Positions 51,718 through 62,700 of a DNA stretch of 64,000 bases are shown piece after piece. The stretch is from NCBI GenBank assembly GCA_047621345.1, contig JBLHLW010000003.1, positions 1 through 64,000 of the forward strand. Reading direction: 5' to 3'. This DNA is from Actimicrobium sp047621345 (GTDB lineage Bacteria > Pseudomonadota > Gammaproteobacteria > Burkholderiales > Burkholderiaceae_D). Both the position numbers and the translations under genes were made by a program. The notes beneath the pieces were generated by a model. That model ran no database searches. It saw only the letters and a program-made list of their open reading frames with translations, and was not told the DNA's origin. How positions within the stretch are numbered: position 1 is the stretch's first letter; the number at the start of each line of letters is the position of its first letter.

Positions 51718-52008
51718 TCAATATTTTGGGTTGCCCGACAACTGGTTGGCATCGCCAAACAGCGAAAGCGGGCGATCGGGTTCGATTTTCAACGGACTTG
51801 CGTGCGTAAAACGCTGTTCCAGCGCGGCGGCTTTGGCGTTGCTCATGGCGACGACGATCGTATGTGGTCGACCAGCCGGACCGATTTTATCAATCAGATC
51901 CAGCTCGGGATCGACGCTGGTCTCGTGGATGAAGTTGGTTAGCGCGGCCGGGTCGGTCGAGCGGATAATGTAATGGCCCGATTCCGCCTGATGTTGGTTC
52001 GATGGCAT
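51718..52008 (-). CDS. Stand-alone homologue of the protease propeptide domain
   Basis: A 96-residue protein that aligns along most of its length with residues about 65-155 of the neighbouring S8 protease. GHYIIRS lines up with GQYLIAA, DPELDLIDKIGP with SPDIDVIDTVGP, and KIEPDRPLSLFGD with IVERDHPLVLHE. Such domains in subtilases act as folding chaperone and inhibitor. As a separate gene immediately upstream of the protease it could control activity in trans; that is inference. AGGAGA precedes ATG 52008. Confidence 0.8.
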   Translation of the reverse strand: MPSNQHQAESGHYIIRSTDPAALTNFIHETSVDPELDLIDKIGPAGRPHTIVVAMSNAKAAALEQRFTHASPLKIEPDRPLSLFGDANQLSGNPKY

Positions 52009-52081
52009 GCGTAAGTCTCCTGAAAAAGCCAGACCGCGCGCCGCAGCGGCAGTCTGGTGTGGACGCTGGATCAGTCAGTCA

Positions 52082-53110
52082 TCAGTGCATGAACTGCCCG
52101 GTGGCACCGATCTGGGTAGGCTGGATCTGGTAAGCCGGATAGCTGTTTTGTTGTTGCGCAGCGAGTTGCGCTTGCTGGATTGCCTGTTGTGCATACGCCG
52201 CTGCCAACGGATCGGCAGTGAATGGCAGCAGACGACCGAGCTGGCCAGCAATTCCGCCGATGGTGTTGCCTAGTCCCGCATTGCCAAATACGCCGCCGAT
52301 GATCCCGCCCAGTGGTTGCCCGACCTGACCAAGCAAATTGCCGAAAAAGCCTTGCGGCGCAAGTTGCTGTTGCTGCTGAGCGGCAGCTTGCTGGGCATAA
52401 GCGATCGCCACCGGATCCGCATTGAACGGCAACAGACGACCAAGCTGACCGGCAATGCCACCGATGGTGTTGCCCAGCCCGGCATTGCCGAACGCGCCAC
52501 CGATGGCGCCGCCTAGCGGTTGCCCGACTTGACCGAGCAAGTTGCCGAACCAGCCTTGCGGGGCGAGTTGCTGCGGCTGGAGTTGCTGCAGCTGTTGTAA
52601 TTGCTGCAATTGCTGCAATTGCTGCACTTGCGCCGCTTGTGCCGCTTGTTGCGCATAGGCAGCCGCAGTAACGGGATCCGTATTAAACGGCAGCAAGCGA
52701 CCAAGTTGACCTGCGATCCCGCCTATCGTATTGCCCAGTCCGGCATTGCCGAACGCGCCACCGATCGCTCCGCCCAGCGGTTGGCCGACTTGTCCGAGTA
52801 AATTGCCAAACCATCCTTGTGGCGCCAGTTGTTGTTGCTGTAACTGTGCCTGTTGCGCTGCTTGCTGCGCATAGGCGAGCGCTACCGGATCGTTACTAAA
52901 TGGCAGGAGGGAGCCACCGATGCCGCCGGCCAGTTGGCCGATTTGCGATCCGAGGTTGGCGTTGCCGAATAATCCGCCGATCCCACGACCAACCAAGCCG
53001 CCTAGCGGCGCTCCCAGCAAGCCGCCAAAAAATCCCTGTGGCGCCAACTGCGACGTCATCCCTGCACCAGCGTTATAACCGGCCGGAAAATTCTGTTGAA
53101 ATTCATTCAT
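52082..53110 (-). CDS. Glycine-zipper repeat protein (four repeats)
   Basis: I do not recognise this family. The 342-residue protein has a 21-residue leader and four repeats of about 68-93 residues. Each repeat starts LAPQG(W/F)FGNLLGQVGQ, runs through glycine-zipper-like LGGAIGGAFGNAGLGNTIGG, then IAGQLGRLLPF and (D/N)P, and ends in an Ala/Gln linker. Repeats 2 and 3 are almost identical over 50 residues. No signal peptide; no cysteine was seen. Such sequences may self-assemble or associate with membranes. ATG 53110 has AGAGGA upstream; the frame is open to 53269. First gene of the protease unit. Confidence 0.8.
   Translation of the reverse strand: MNEFQQNFPAGYNAGAGMTSQLAPQGFFGGLLGAPLGGLVGRGIGGLFGNANLGSQIGQLAGGIGGSLLPFSNDPVALAYAQQAAQQAQLQQQQLAPQGWFGNLLGQVGQPLGGAIGGAFGNAGLGNTIGGIAGQLGRLLPFNTDPVTAAAYAQQAAQAAQVQQLQQLQQLQQLQQLQPQQLAPQGWFGNLLGQVGQPLGGAIGGAFGNAGLGNTIGGIAGQLGRLLPFNADPVAIAYAQQAAAQQQQQLAPQGFFGNLLGQVGQPLGGIIGGVFGNAGLGNTIGGIAGQLGRLLPFTADPLAAAYAQQAIQQAQLAAQQQNSYPAYQIQPTQIGATGQFMH
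52085..53047 (-). repeat. Four in-frame tandem repeats within the glycine-zipper gene
   Basis: Repeat 1 is 53047-52829, repeat 2 is 52828-52568, repeat 3 is 52567-52364 and repeat 4 is 52363 to about 52085. Repeat cores are about 150 bases and very similar; length differences come from the Gln linkers. The linker of repeat 2 (52568-52627) is a nine-base microrepeat encoding (Leu-Gln-Gln)n. Confidence 0.9.
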
Positions 53111-53415
53111 GATTATTGTCCTCTGTGTGTTGTGGTTATCGAGTGCAGCCCTCCCGCCAGCGGAGAGTCGCTGGCTCCAAATGGGTTTGATGAAAGCGAC
53201 TGCGAAGTAATCTTCGGTGTGATGTCGTGTTTTTTCAACTGCACTTGCGGCATGTTTGCGTGGCGTCAAATGGAAGCGTGGTCAGCAATGCTTTGTAGAA
53301 TTTGTCGTTGTTTAGAGGGATTTTTATGCCTGATGGTTGACTGCGCACGTGCGTTGTTACTAAGCCCCATACTGCGCAGTGCCCTTCGATAACAATCCTG
53401 CAAAAACAACGTGTA
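53111..53415. other. Divergent promoter region
   Basis: About 305 bases between the repeat-protein unit (leftward) and the M48 protease gene (rightward). It must hold both promoters. TGCGCACGTGCG near 53341-53352 is a partial palindrome. No gene or RNA was recognised. Confidence 0.45.
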
Positions 53416-54303
53416 ATGAAAAAAATTCCCGGATGGATGCTGCTGCTCATGGCGTTATGCTGCCTGAGTCCGTTGGCCTTGGCTGTGCCGCTGACAAACG
53501 TGGCGGCCAAAGAGGGGCATGGTATTAAAGTCAGTTGCGGCAATCCCCGCGGACCTGAAATTGTCCAGATCTACGTCCAGTCAAACACCGTCTCAGCCTC
53601 CACTGCCGCGTTGGAACGTCTCAAGGTCATCGGCTGCAAGGTCACGGCGGCGGCAATGCAGGATGAGGCCGGCTCCGGTAAGCGCCGCTTGCTCAATCAG
53701 ATGCCGTTTTACCTGGTCGACCGCACCGCCGGTGGTGGTGCGCAGGAAGATCAGGCGGTGTTCGTGTCCGATCTGGCCGGCACGGCGCGTCACATTGACG
53801 TGGCCCTGAGTGCCTTTGATCACTTCGATGATGACGAACTGACGGCCTTGCTGGCACACGAAATGAGCCATGCGATTTTGCGACACGGGATGTGGCTCTG
53901 GCTGCAGCGGTGGCTGGAAATTTTGCTGCCGTGTACTGCGCTCGGTGGCGCCGCCGCATGGATCGGCTGGCGTGTCGGGCGTTCACGTCGCGCGGTCATT
54001 GCACTGGGATGCGCACTGGTTGGCGGGGTGCTAGGTTATGTCGTTGCGCATCCGCTTGGCGAGCGCAGTTGTGCGCGCGCCGACTTTGCGCGTGAGCGGG
54101 AACGGGAAGCCGATGTCTATAGCGTGCATTTGATGACGCATCATCTCGGATTCAGTCTGCCGCAGGCCGTTACTGCCGCTGGCAGCGTCATGCAAAAAAC
54201 TGCCGACCCGAGTGGACAGACCGGTTGCCGGATGGGGCCAGTCGTGCTGCATCCATCGTTGGCAGTGCGGTTGTCGGCGCTGGCAGGCATCACCCCGGAG
54301 TAG
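53416..54303 (+). CDS. M48-family metalloprotease
   Basis: A 295-residue zinc protease. N-terminal signal/anchor (MLLLMALCCLSPLALA). The zinc motif HEMSH (His148-Glu149-His152) lies in LTALLAHEMSHAILRHG, and the third ligand is likely in EREREADVYSVHLM (about 228-241). Two hydrophobic segments follow the zinc motif (about 165-185 and 193-212), so it is a membrane protein. The combination resembles HtpX/Oma1-like M48 proteins. It is divergent from the S8 protease unit; a functional link is only suggested by position. Confidence 0.88.
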   Translation: MKKIPGWMLLLMALCCLSPLALAVPLTNVAAKEGHGIKVSCGNPRGPEIVQIYVQSNTVSASTAALERLKVIGCKVTAAAMQDEAGSGKRRLLNQMPFYLVDRTAGGGAQEDQAVFVSDLAGTARHIDVALSAFDHFDDDELTALLAHEMSHAILRHGMWLWLQRWLEILLPCTALGGAAAWIGWRVGRSRRAVIALGCALVGGVLGYVVAHPLGERSCARADFAREREREADVYSVHLMTHHLGFSLPQAVTAAGSVMQKTADPSGQTGCRMGPVVLHPSLAVRLSALAGITPE

Positions 54304-54885
54304 GTACTTTAGGCTGACATAATCGGGTGCGATTGTCCATGTCGCCTCTGTCAGATGCGGAATCATCATGCGCTTCGCGATGATCTGGCTGAGAGCATCC
54401 CGCCTCAGCGCCAAGCCCATGTCAATTCCGGACTATGCACTCGCTGATACACATACTCAGCAAGTCGCGCATCAGCTCCACCACGCTGCGATAAAAAACC
54501 ATGCCAGATCAATGACAGGGCCGACTGCAGATGGTGCAGCCAGTTCCTGCTCCAGATTTCGCGCGTAATGGCCCAATTCAAGCGGTTTGAATAAATTTCA
54601 AAATATTCGCATTATTTCTTTTTGATAAGCTGGTATAGTTACTTTCAGTCATGTTTGTGTAGTGCTAATAAGTTGCAATATTTAATTTCTTTATTTTTAT
54701 GATCTTGCACTTGCTGGATGTGCCGCGGCTCTATCGCGTCGGTATCCGTGACTTATCAGGCTGCCGACATACCCAGCGGAAGGGTAATTGCATCCCCTTC
54801 CCTATAAATCGTGTTTTCGCGGTTGCTGCTTTTGCGACAACTCTCGCAGCAGCTGGTTCGCAACGATAAAAAATGGAACGGGTCA
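54304..54885. other. Intergenic region upstream of the two-partner secretion locus
   Basis: About 580 bases. AT content is high at 54580-54710. A perfect 7-bp hairpin, GGAAGGG (54779-54785) with CCCTTCC (54795-54801), lies shortly before the transporter gene and is followed by CCTATAAATC. It could be part of the promoter or leader. No gene or RNA family was recognised. Confidence 0.5.
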
Positions 54886-56634
54886 ATGCGAATTTTTATC
54901 AGGCATAGAGTCAGTTTTTCCAAACCACGGCGTGCCTGCACGTTGGTCGTTGTGATGACGCTGCATCAGGCGTCGTTCGTTCTGGCTGCTTCGCCCGTCA
55001 ACGTCGTACCCAACCTCCAGCAACAGGGCCTGCCGTCGATCCGGCATGAAGAGTCCGCCCCGAACGTAGCGTCTCAAAAATCAAACAGTCCCGAAGCTGA
55101 GCCGGTGTTGGCAGACCAGCTCCTGCTATCGCCGATCAGGCAGATCGCCCTGAAGTCACCGCTGTTTTCGGCCGAGATCAAAGTGCTGTTGTGCGAATTC
55201 ATTGGTAAGGATCGGGTGTCCGCCAATGCGCTTGAGCAGGTGCGCGGCCAGATATGGGATCTGTATCGACAGCGTGGGCGTCTGGTTCGCGTGGCGTTGT
55301 TGGTGATCCCGGGCGAGGAGGGCGATGGCGGCAGTATGTTGCAGGCAAGGGTCGACGAAATAAGCGTACGCGCAGTTCGCGTTGAGCAGGAGGGCGAGAT
55401 AACGCTCAAACAGTCCTTGTTGGATGACATTCTCGCCAGTGCCAAAGCCGATGTCGGCGGCGGCGGCGTGCTCGATCTGGATCGCCTGGACAGTCGACTC
55501 AAGCGCCGGATGGCACTCAAAGACGTCAACGTGCGTGCCACGCTCATTCCGGTCGATCCGGATCATGTCGATGTCAACGTGCTCGTACGCGCTGCGCCGC
55601 TGGAACCGGTGGCGTGGTTGGCGCAATACGATAACGATGGCATGCCGACATACGGACGTGACCGGTATACGGTGGCCGTATCCATTCCCGGGCATGTGCT
55701 GCCCGGTGATCAGATGGATGTTCAGGCGCTGGCCAGTTCAGGCATGACCTACGGGCGCTTTGGCTACGAATTACCGCTGGTGACATTGGGCGCTCGCCTG
55801 AACGTATGGGGGACACGCCTGGATTACCGAGTACCGTTGGTCGCCCGTGGTGAGGCGACGGCACTAGGCGCCGGTCTCACCTCGCCGTTGTATATGGACA
55901 ATGCCTCGGTGTGGACAGGCACCCTGAACTACCTCAACAAGCGCGAAACGGGTCATCTGGCAAACGACACACCCACCGCCGACAAGACCATCCACAGCGT
56001 GCAGGGCAAGGTGGCTGCCAGCTATTTCATCAGTCAGACGAAATCGCTGTATCTCAATGCGACATTGACGATGGGTAATCTCGATCTCTCCGCGCTAGCC
56101 TCGGCCGCAGCGCAGGACCACAGCAGCGCCAAAACCGCCGGCACGTTCACCAGGATGGAGTGGGAGGCGGGCTGGAATTGGCGTGCGTCGTTTGATCAGT
56201 CTGGGAAGTGGGATGCCGGCCTGAAGGTCAAGGGGCAATTGGCGAGCAAGAACCTTGACCAGAGCGAGAAATTCGCTTTGGGCGGCCCGCTAGGCGTGCG
56301 CGCATACAGCGCCTCCGAAGCGCTTGGCGACGAGGGCTATGTTGCCAGTGCCGATCTTGGTTACCAGCTCATCAGCGGCCTGCGAATGTTTGGTTTTTAT
56401 GATGTCGGGCGCACACGTCTATCCAAGCAGCCCTGGGCGCTTCAGGCCACTGCTGCGCAGTACCCGCTACAAGGCGCCGGGGTGGGTCTTGCCTTCGCCC
56501 GTAAATCGCTGGTCGGTTCTGCGGCCTATGCACGCCAGATCGGTCCCAATCCGGGCTTGTCTGCCGCCGGACTCGACGCCGACGGTTCGCGTCGTCGCGC
56601 GCGCCTGATTCTGTCCCTGATGTGGTGGATGTAA
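54886..56634 (+). CDS. Two-partner secretion transporter (FhaC/ShlB/TpsB family)
   Basis: An outer-membrane Omp85-superfamily protein that exports the downstream exoprotein. A basic signal peptide ends near LHQASFVLAA, followed by a Ser/Gln/Pro linker. The periplasmic POTRA region spans about 95-215 (LPIRQIALKSPLF-like start, DLYRQRGRLVRVALLV, LDLDRLDSRLKRRMALKDVN). A C-terminal beta-barrel includes GRFGYELPLVTLGARLNVWG, the lid-type motif FALGGPLGVRAYSASEALGD (about 472-491) and a closing aromatic strand (LILSLMWWM). About 582 residues. The frame is open to GTG 54811. It lies 68 bases upstream of the exoprotein. Confidence 0.9.
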   Translation: MRIFIRHRVSFSKPRRACTLVVVMTLHQASFVLAASPVNVVPNLQQQGLPSIRHEESAPNVASQKSNSPEAEPVLADQLLLSPIRQIALKSPLFSAEIKVLLCEFIGKDRVSANALEQVRGQIWDLYRQRGRLVRVALLVIPGEEGDGGSMLQARVDEISVRAVRVEQEGEITLKQSLLDDILASAKADVGGGGVLDLDRLDSRLKRRMALKDVNVRATLIPVDPDHVDVNVLVRAAPLEPVAWLAQYDNDGMPTYGRDRYTVAVSIPGHVLPGDQMDVQALASSGMTYGRFGYELPLVTLGARLNVWGTRLDYRVPLVARGEATALGAGLTSPLYMDNASVWTGTLNYLNKRETGHLANDTPTADKTIHSVQGKVAASYFISQTKSLYLNATLTMGNLDLSALASAAAQDHSSAKTAGTFTRMEWEAGWNWRASFDQSGKWDAGLKVKGQLASKNLDQSEKFALGGPLGVRAYSASEALGDEGYVASADLGYQLISGLRMFGFYDVGRTRLSKQPWALQATAAQYPLQGAGVGLAFARKSLVGSAAYARQIGPNPGLSAAGLDADGSRRRARLILSLMWWM

Positions 56635-56702
56635 GCCGAAAAGCACAGCAGATTCCGAAGACCCAATCAACGATTGCGCAACCCTGTCTCTAAAAGGTCC
56701 AA

Positions 56703-59700
56703 ATGAACTCGAACAACTATCGTCTGATCTGGAGCGAAGCACGCGGTAGCTGGGTGGTTGCGCACGAAAAAGCCAAGACGCGTGGAAAACCGGGAGGGAG
56801 CGTCAAACGCACACGGGCAGCATCACTGATGACGAGTCTGTTCGGGTTGGCCGGCGGGCTCTGTGTACAGGCTGTCCTTGCAGCGCCGCCCGACGCGAAC
56901 GCTCTGCCGCAAAGCGGCGTCGTGGTGGCCGGGAGTGCCCGGATTGCCGCGCCCGTAGCCAACCAGCTCACCGTCACTCAAGCGAGCCGTCAAGCGGTCA
57001 TCAACTGGAACAGCTTTGACATTGGCGCGCAGGCCAAGGTGCGCTTCCTCCAGCCCGATGCCAGTTCCAGCGTGCTCAATCGCGTGCTCTCCAGCGACCC
57101 CGCGCAGATTTTTGGACAACTCAGCGCCAACGGGAAGGTGTATGTCGTCAATCCCAGCGGCATTGTCTTCGGTGCGGGTTCCCGGGTCGATGCCGGGGCG
57201 CTGGTCGCCTCCACCCTGAATATCACCGATGCCGATTTTATGGCAGGCAACGACCGCTTTACGCGCGGCGCAGCCGGCGGCAGCATCACCAATGCCGGTA
57301 GTCTCAATGCGGCGCCCACCGGTTATATTGCGCTCCTTGGCGCGTCGGTGACCAATGCCGGCAGTATCTCAACACCCAATGGCAATGCCATCCTTGCTGC
57401 CGGCGATGCGGTGCGTCTGCCTGTTTCCCGTAGTGGTCTTATCACCCTTGCGCTCGACCCTGCCAGCGTCAATGCTGCCGCTGTCAATCGCCCCGGCGGC
57501 ATGATCAGCGCACCGGGTGGCGAGGTCTATCTTTCGGCTGCGGCAGCCAGCGGCCTCGCGGCGCAAGTGCTGAATCAGGGAAACATCGCAGCCAGCGGCG
57601 GCATCGTCACGCTGAGCGCCACCCAGGCCGATCGGCTGGGCGAAACCCGTCAGCAAGGACTGGTCACCGTGTCCAGCGATCAGGGTGCGGGAGGTACTGT
57701 CAGGCTTTTGGGCAATCGGGTAGGATTGTTCGACGGCAGCCAGACACGCGCTACTGGGGCCAGCGGCGGCGGCACGGTACTCGTGGGTGGCAACGCGTAT
57801 GGCCAGGGGGCGGAGCTGAACGCTGACGCGGTCATCATGAGCAAAAACGCAGTCATCGACGCATCGGCCACCCAAAATGGCAATGGCGGCAAGGTGGTGT
57901 TGTGGTCGCAGGATTACACGGGATTTTTTGGCAAAATCGCTGCGCGTGGCGCAAGCGCGGGTGGCAACGGCGGCTTCGTCGAGACCTCCAGTCACGACAA
58001 TCTGCAAGCGTTTGGTCGGGTCGATGCGGCGGCACCCAAGGGCCGCGCCGGCACCTGGCTGCTCGACCCGACGGACGTGACGATCGTCACCGGCGCCGTC
58101 AATACCAACGACACCAGCGCAGCGGGAACCTGGACACCTACGACGAACACGGCGCAAATCGGCGTCGATAACATCAACGCCGAGCTCAATGCAGGCACTA
58201 GCGTGACGATCAACACGACCAGCGTCGGCGCGGGTACGGGCAATATCATCCAGAATGTCGGCGCCACCATCAGCAAGACAGCCGGTGGAAACGCGACCTT
58301 GACGATGAACGCGGACGGCGGCATCACGCTCAACGCCAACCTCAGCGCGACGACCGGCACCCTGGACGTGAACCTGAATGCAGCCGCTGGCAGCGTGAAC
58401 GGCACTGGCAACGTCAGCCTCAATGGGGGATTGCTGACTATCAACGGCACCGGCAACGGCACGTTGAGCGGCGTCATCAGCGGCAGCGGCGGGCTGACAA
58501 CGTCTGGCAGCGGCAAGACCATCCTGACCGGCGCCAATACCTACACGGGCGTTACCACCGTAAGTGCGGGCACCCTGGCCGCGGGCAGCGGCGGTACGTC
58601 CGGCACGTTCGGAACCGGTGCAATCACCAACAACAGTAACCTCGAGTTCAATCGCTCGGACAACTACGTTATCGCTAACGTGATCAGCGGCACCGGTGGG
58701 CTGACCCAAGTCGGCGCTGGCAGGACTTTCCTGACTGGCACCAATACCTACTCCGGCACCACTTTGGCTAACAACGGCAACATATCCGTGGGTGATAACG
58801 GCACGACCGGCACGCTAGGACCCGGTCCGGTCATCGTCAACAACGGCGCTAACCTCCTATTTGACCGTACAGACACCTTCATCTTCCCTAACGCGATCAG
58901 CGGTACCGCTGGGGTGAGGAATGCCGGCACCGGCACGACCATCCTGACCGGCACCAATACCTATACCGCCATCACCAGGGTGAGCTCAGGCACCTTGTCC
59001 GTAGGAAACGGTGGCACAACCGGCACGATCGGGTCCAATGACGTAATCAGCTCGGGCACCCTCCTATTCAATCGCTCGGACACCTTCACCTTTGCCGGGC
59101 GGATCAGCGGCACCGGCGGGGTGACTCAGGCTGGCAACGGCACGACCGTCCTAACCTACGACAATATCTACAGCGGTGCCACCACGGTGAGTGCGGGCAC
59201 ACTGTCCTTGGGCAACGGCGGCACGACCGGCACGCTCGGGACTGGCGCGGTGACCAATAATGCCACCCTCCTGTTCAATCGCTCGGACGCCTATACCGTC
59301 GCCAATGCGATCAGTGGCACCGGCACGATGAATGCCACCAGCGGCAGCACGCTGACCATTGGCGGGGTGGTGAATCTGACTGGCGACATCACGCTCATCG
59401 CAGGCAATGCCCGTGCCGTGTCGCCAACCAGCGTGGCCAATGGCAGTGTGACGGGCGGCGACGTTGTACTCAACGCGGCTGTCAGCGCTACGGGCGCTGG
59501 AAAGAGTGTCGCCATTTATTCCGGTAACGCTACCACTGCTCTCTATACGGCCAGGGTCAGTGGCAGCGCCGCTTCGCTCAACAAGGCGTATGCCACGGCG
59601 CCAGGTGCGGGTACGGTCGACACGTCCAAAAAACTAAACGTCTTTTACAGAGTGTCGCCGACGGTAACGGTGACGGGCGCCGCCAGCAACAAGGTCTACG

Positions 59701-62700
59701 ACGCCACTACCGCAGCAACGGTGAGCACGGCGGGAGCATCCTTCTCTGGCCTGATTGACGGTGACAGCCTGACGGCAACTGGCGCCACAGGCGGTTTTGC
59801 CAATGCCAATGTCGGTACCGCAAAGGCGGTCACGGTGACTGGCGTGAGCGTTGCCAGCAATACCGCTGGCGTGACCGTCAACGGCTACCAGATCGTTAAT
59901 GCACCGCTCACAGCCAACATCACTGCCCGGGCGCTGACGGTGAGCGCCACTGGCACCAACAAAACCTACGATGGCTTGACGGCCACTACCGTCACGCTGA
60001 GCGATAACCGCGTGAGTGGTGATGTGCTGACGACGTCCAATACCGCTGCAACCTTTGCCGATAAAAATGTCGGTACCGGCAAAACCGTCAGCGTGACCGG
60101 CATCGCCATCACCGGCACGGATTCCGGCAACTACACGAGCAACAGTACGGCATCGACGACCGCCAACATCACGGCCCGGGCGCTGACGGTGAGCGCCACT
60201 GGCACCAACAAAACCTACGATGGCTTGACGGCGGATACCGTGACGCTGAGTGACAATCGGGTAACTGGTGATGTGCTGACGACGTCCAATACCGCTGCAA
60301 ACTTTGCCGATAAAAATGTCGGTACGGGCAAAACCGTCAGCGTGACCGGCATCGCCATCACCGGCACGGATTCCGGCAACTACACGAGCAACACCACGGC
60401 ATCGACGACCGCCAACATCACGGCCCGGGCGCTGACGGTGAGCGCCACTGGTGCCAACAAAACCTACGATGGCTTGACGGCCACTACCGTCACGCTGAAC
60501 GACAATCGCGTGAGTGGTGACGTGCTGACGACATCCAATACCGCTGCAACCTTTGTCGACAAAAATGTCGGTACCGGCAAAACCGTCAGCGTGACCGGCA
60601 TCGCCATCACCGGCACGGATTCCGGCAACTACACGAGCAACACCACGGCATCGACGACCGCCAACATCACGGCTCGGGCGCTGACAGTGAGCGCCACTGG
60701 CACCAACAAAACCTACGATGGGTTGACGGCCGATACCGTGACGCTGAGTGACAATCGGGTAACTGGTGATGTGCTGACGACGTCCAATACCGCTGCAAAC
60801 TTTGCCGATAAAAATGTCGGTACCGGCAAAACCGTCAGCGTGATCGGCATCGCCATCACCGGCACGGATTCCGGCAACTACACGAGCAACACCACGGCAT
60901 CGACGACCGCCAACATCACGGCCCGGGCGCTGACGGTGAGCGCCACTGGCACCAACAAAACCTACGATGGGTTGACGGCCGATACCGTCACGCTGAGCGA
61001 TAACCGCGTGAGTGGTGATGTGCTGACGACGTCCAATACCGCTGCAAACTTTGCCGACAAAAATGTCGGTACCGGCAAAACCGTCAGCGTGACCGGCATC
61101 ACGCTGTCTGGTGTGGACAGTGGCAATTACACGCTCACCAGCACGACGGCCGGCACGACGGCCGATATCACTAGAGCAGCGATTGCCAGCGTCACTGGCA
61201 TCACGGCTGCTAATAAAGTTTACGATGCGACGACTGGCGCCACCCTATCGAGCACCGGGGCGGTCTTCAATGGCATGGTTGGTGGCGATGCGCTGAATGT
61301 GGCCACGTCCACTGGTGCCTTCGCCGACAAGAATGCCGGTCTTGCCAAGACCGTCGGGATCAGTGGCATTACGTTGGGCGGTGCCGATGCCAGCAATTAC
61401 ACGCTGAGTTCATCGGTGGGCAGCACGACCGCCGACATCGCCAGAGCAGCGATTGCGAGTGTCAACGGCATCACCGCCGCCAACAAAATCTACGACGGCA
61501 CTACGTCTGCATCGCTGCTCAGCGGCTCGGCAACGTTTGCGGGCAGATTGGGCAGCGATACCTTGGCGGTGGCGGGCGCAACCGGTGCCTTTGGCGACAA
61601 GAACGCGGCGACTGGCAAGGCCGTTTCGATTAGTGGCATCACGCTGGGCGGCGCCGATGCAGCCAACTACACGCTCACCAACACGACAGGCAGCGCAACG
61701 GCCGACATCACCAAAGCAGCAATTACCAGCGTCACCGGCATCACGGCTGCTAATAAGGTCTACGACGCGACGACTGGCGCCACCCTATCGAGCACCGGGG
61801 CAGTCTTCAATGGCATGGTCGGCGGCGATACGCTGAATGTGGCCACGTCCACTGGCGCATTTGCCAACAAGAATGCGGCACTCGCCAAGAGCGTCGGGAT
61901 CAGTGGCATAACGTTGGGCGGCACCGATGCAGCCAACTACACGCTTGCCAGCACGACAGGCAGCGCAACGGCCGACATCACCAAAGCAGCAATTGCCAGC
62001 GTCACCGGCATCACGGCATCGAACAAGGTCTACGACGCGACGACTGGCGCTGTTCTATCTAGCACCGGGGCAGTCTTCAATGGCTTGGTTGGTGGTGATG
62101 GGCTGAATGTGGCCACGTCCACTGGCGCATTTGCCGACAAGAATGCAGCACTCGCCAAGACCGTCGGGATCAGTGGCATTACCTTGGGTGGTGCCGATGC
62201 TGGCAACTACACGTTGAGTTCATCGGTGGGCAGCACCACCGCCGACATTACCAAAGCGGCGATTGCCAGCGTGACCGGTATCACGGCATTAAACAAGGTC
62301 TACGACAGCACTACCGGCGCTGTGCTGGCCACCGGCGCAGCGTCGTTTACTGGCCGACTGAGCAGCGATGTGTTGACCGTGGCTAGTGCCACCGGCGCCT
62401 TCGCCAACAAAAATGCGGCGCTGGGCAAGACCGTGTCAATCAGCAGCATTGCGCTCGGCGGTGCCGATGCCGGCAATTACACACTGAGCCTCGGTACGGC
62501 CAACGCGACAGCCGACATCACCCGGGCTTCGATTGCATCCATAACGGGCATCACCGCTGCCGACAAGGTCTACGACGGTAACCCGGGCGCGGTGCTGGCC
62601 ACCGGGACAGCCTCCTTTACCGGCAAGTTCAGCGGCGACAGCCTCAACGTTGCCGCCGCCACCGGCAGCTTCGCCGACAAGAATGTCGGCGTGGCCAAGC

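Noticed and set aside
51217..51942. Plus-strand frame of 241 codons opposite the subtilase
   Set aside because: Antisense to the protease gene; Cys/Trp/Gly-rich low-complexity product without family features.
57369..58709. Long minus-strand open frame of 446 codons opposite the TpsA gene
   Set aside because: It is antisense to the repeat-rich exoprotein. The complement of GC-rich Gly/Thr/Asn codons easily gives long open frames; the product has low complexity and no family match, and the plus frame has ESPR and TPS motifs.
59931..61175. Regular repeats considered as a CRISPR array
   Set aside because: Units are 249 bases with no unique spacers and encode in-frame protein domains; there are no cas genes.
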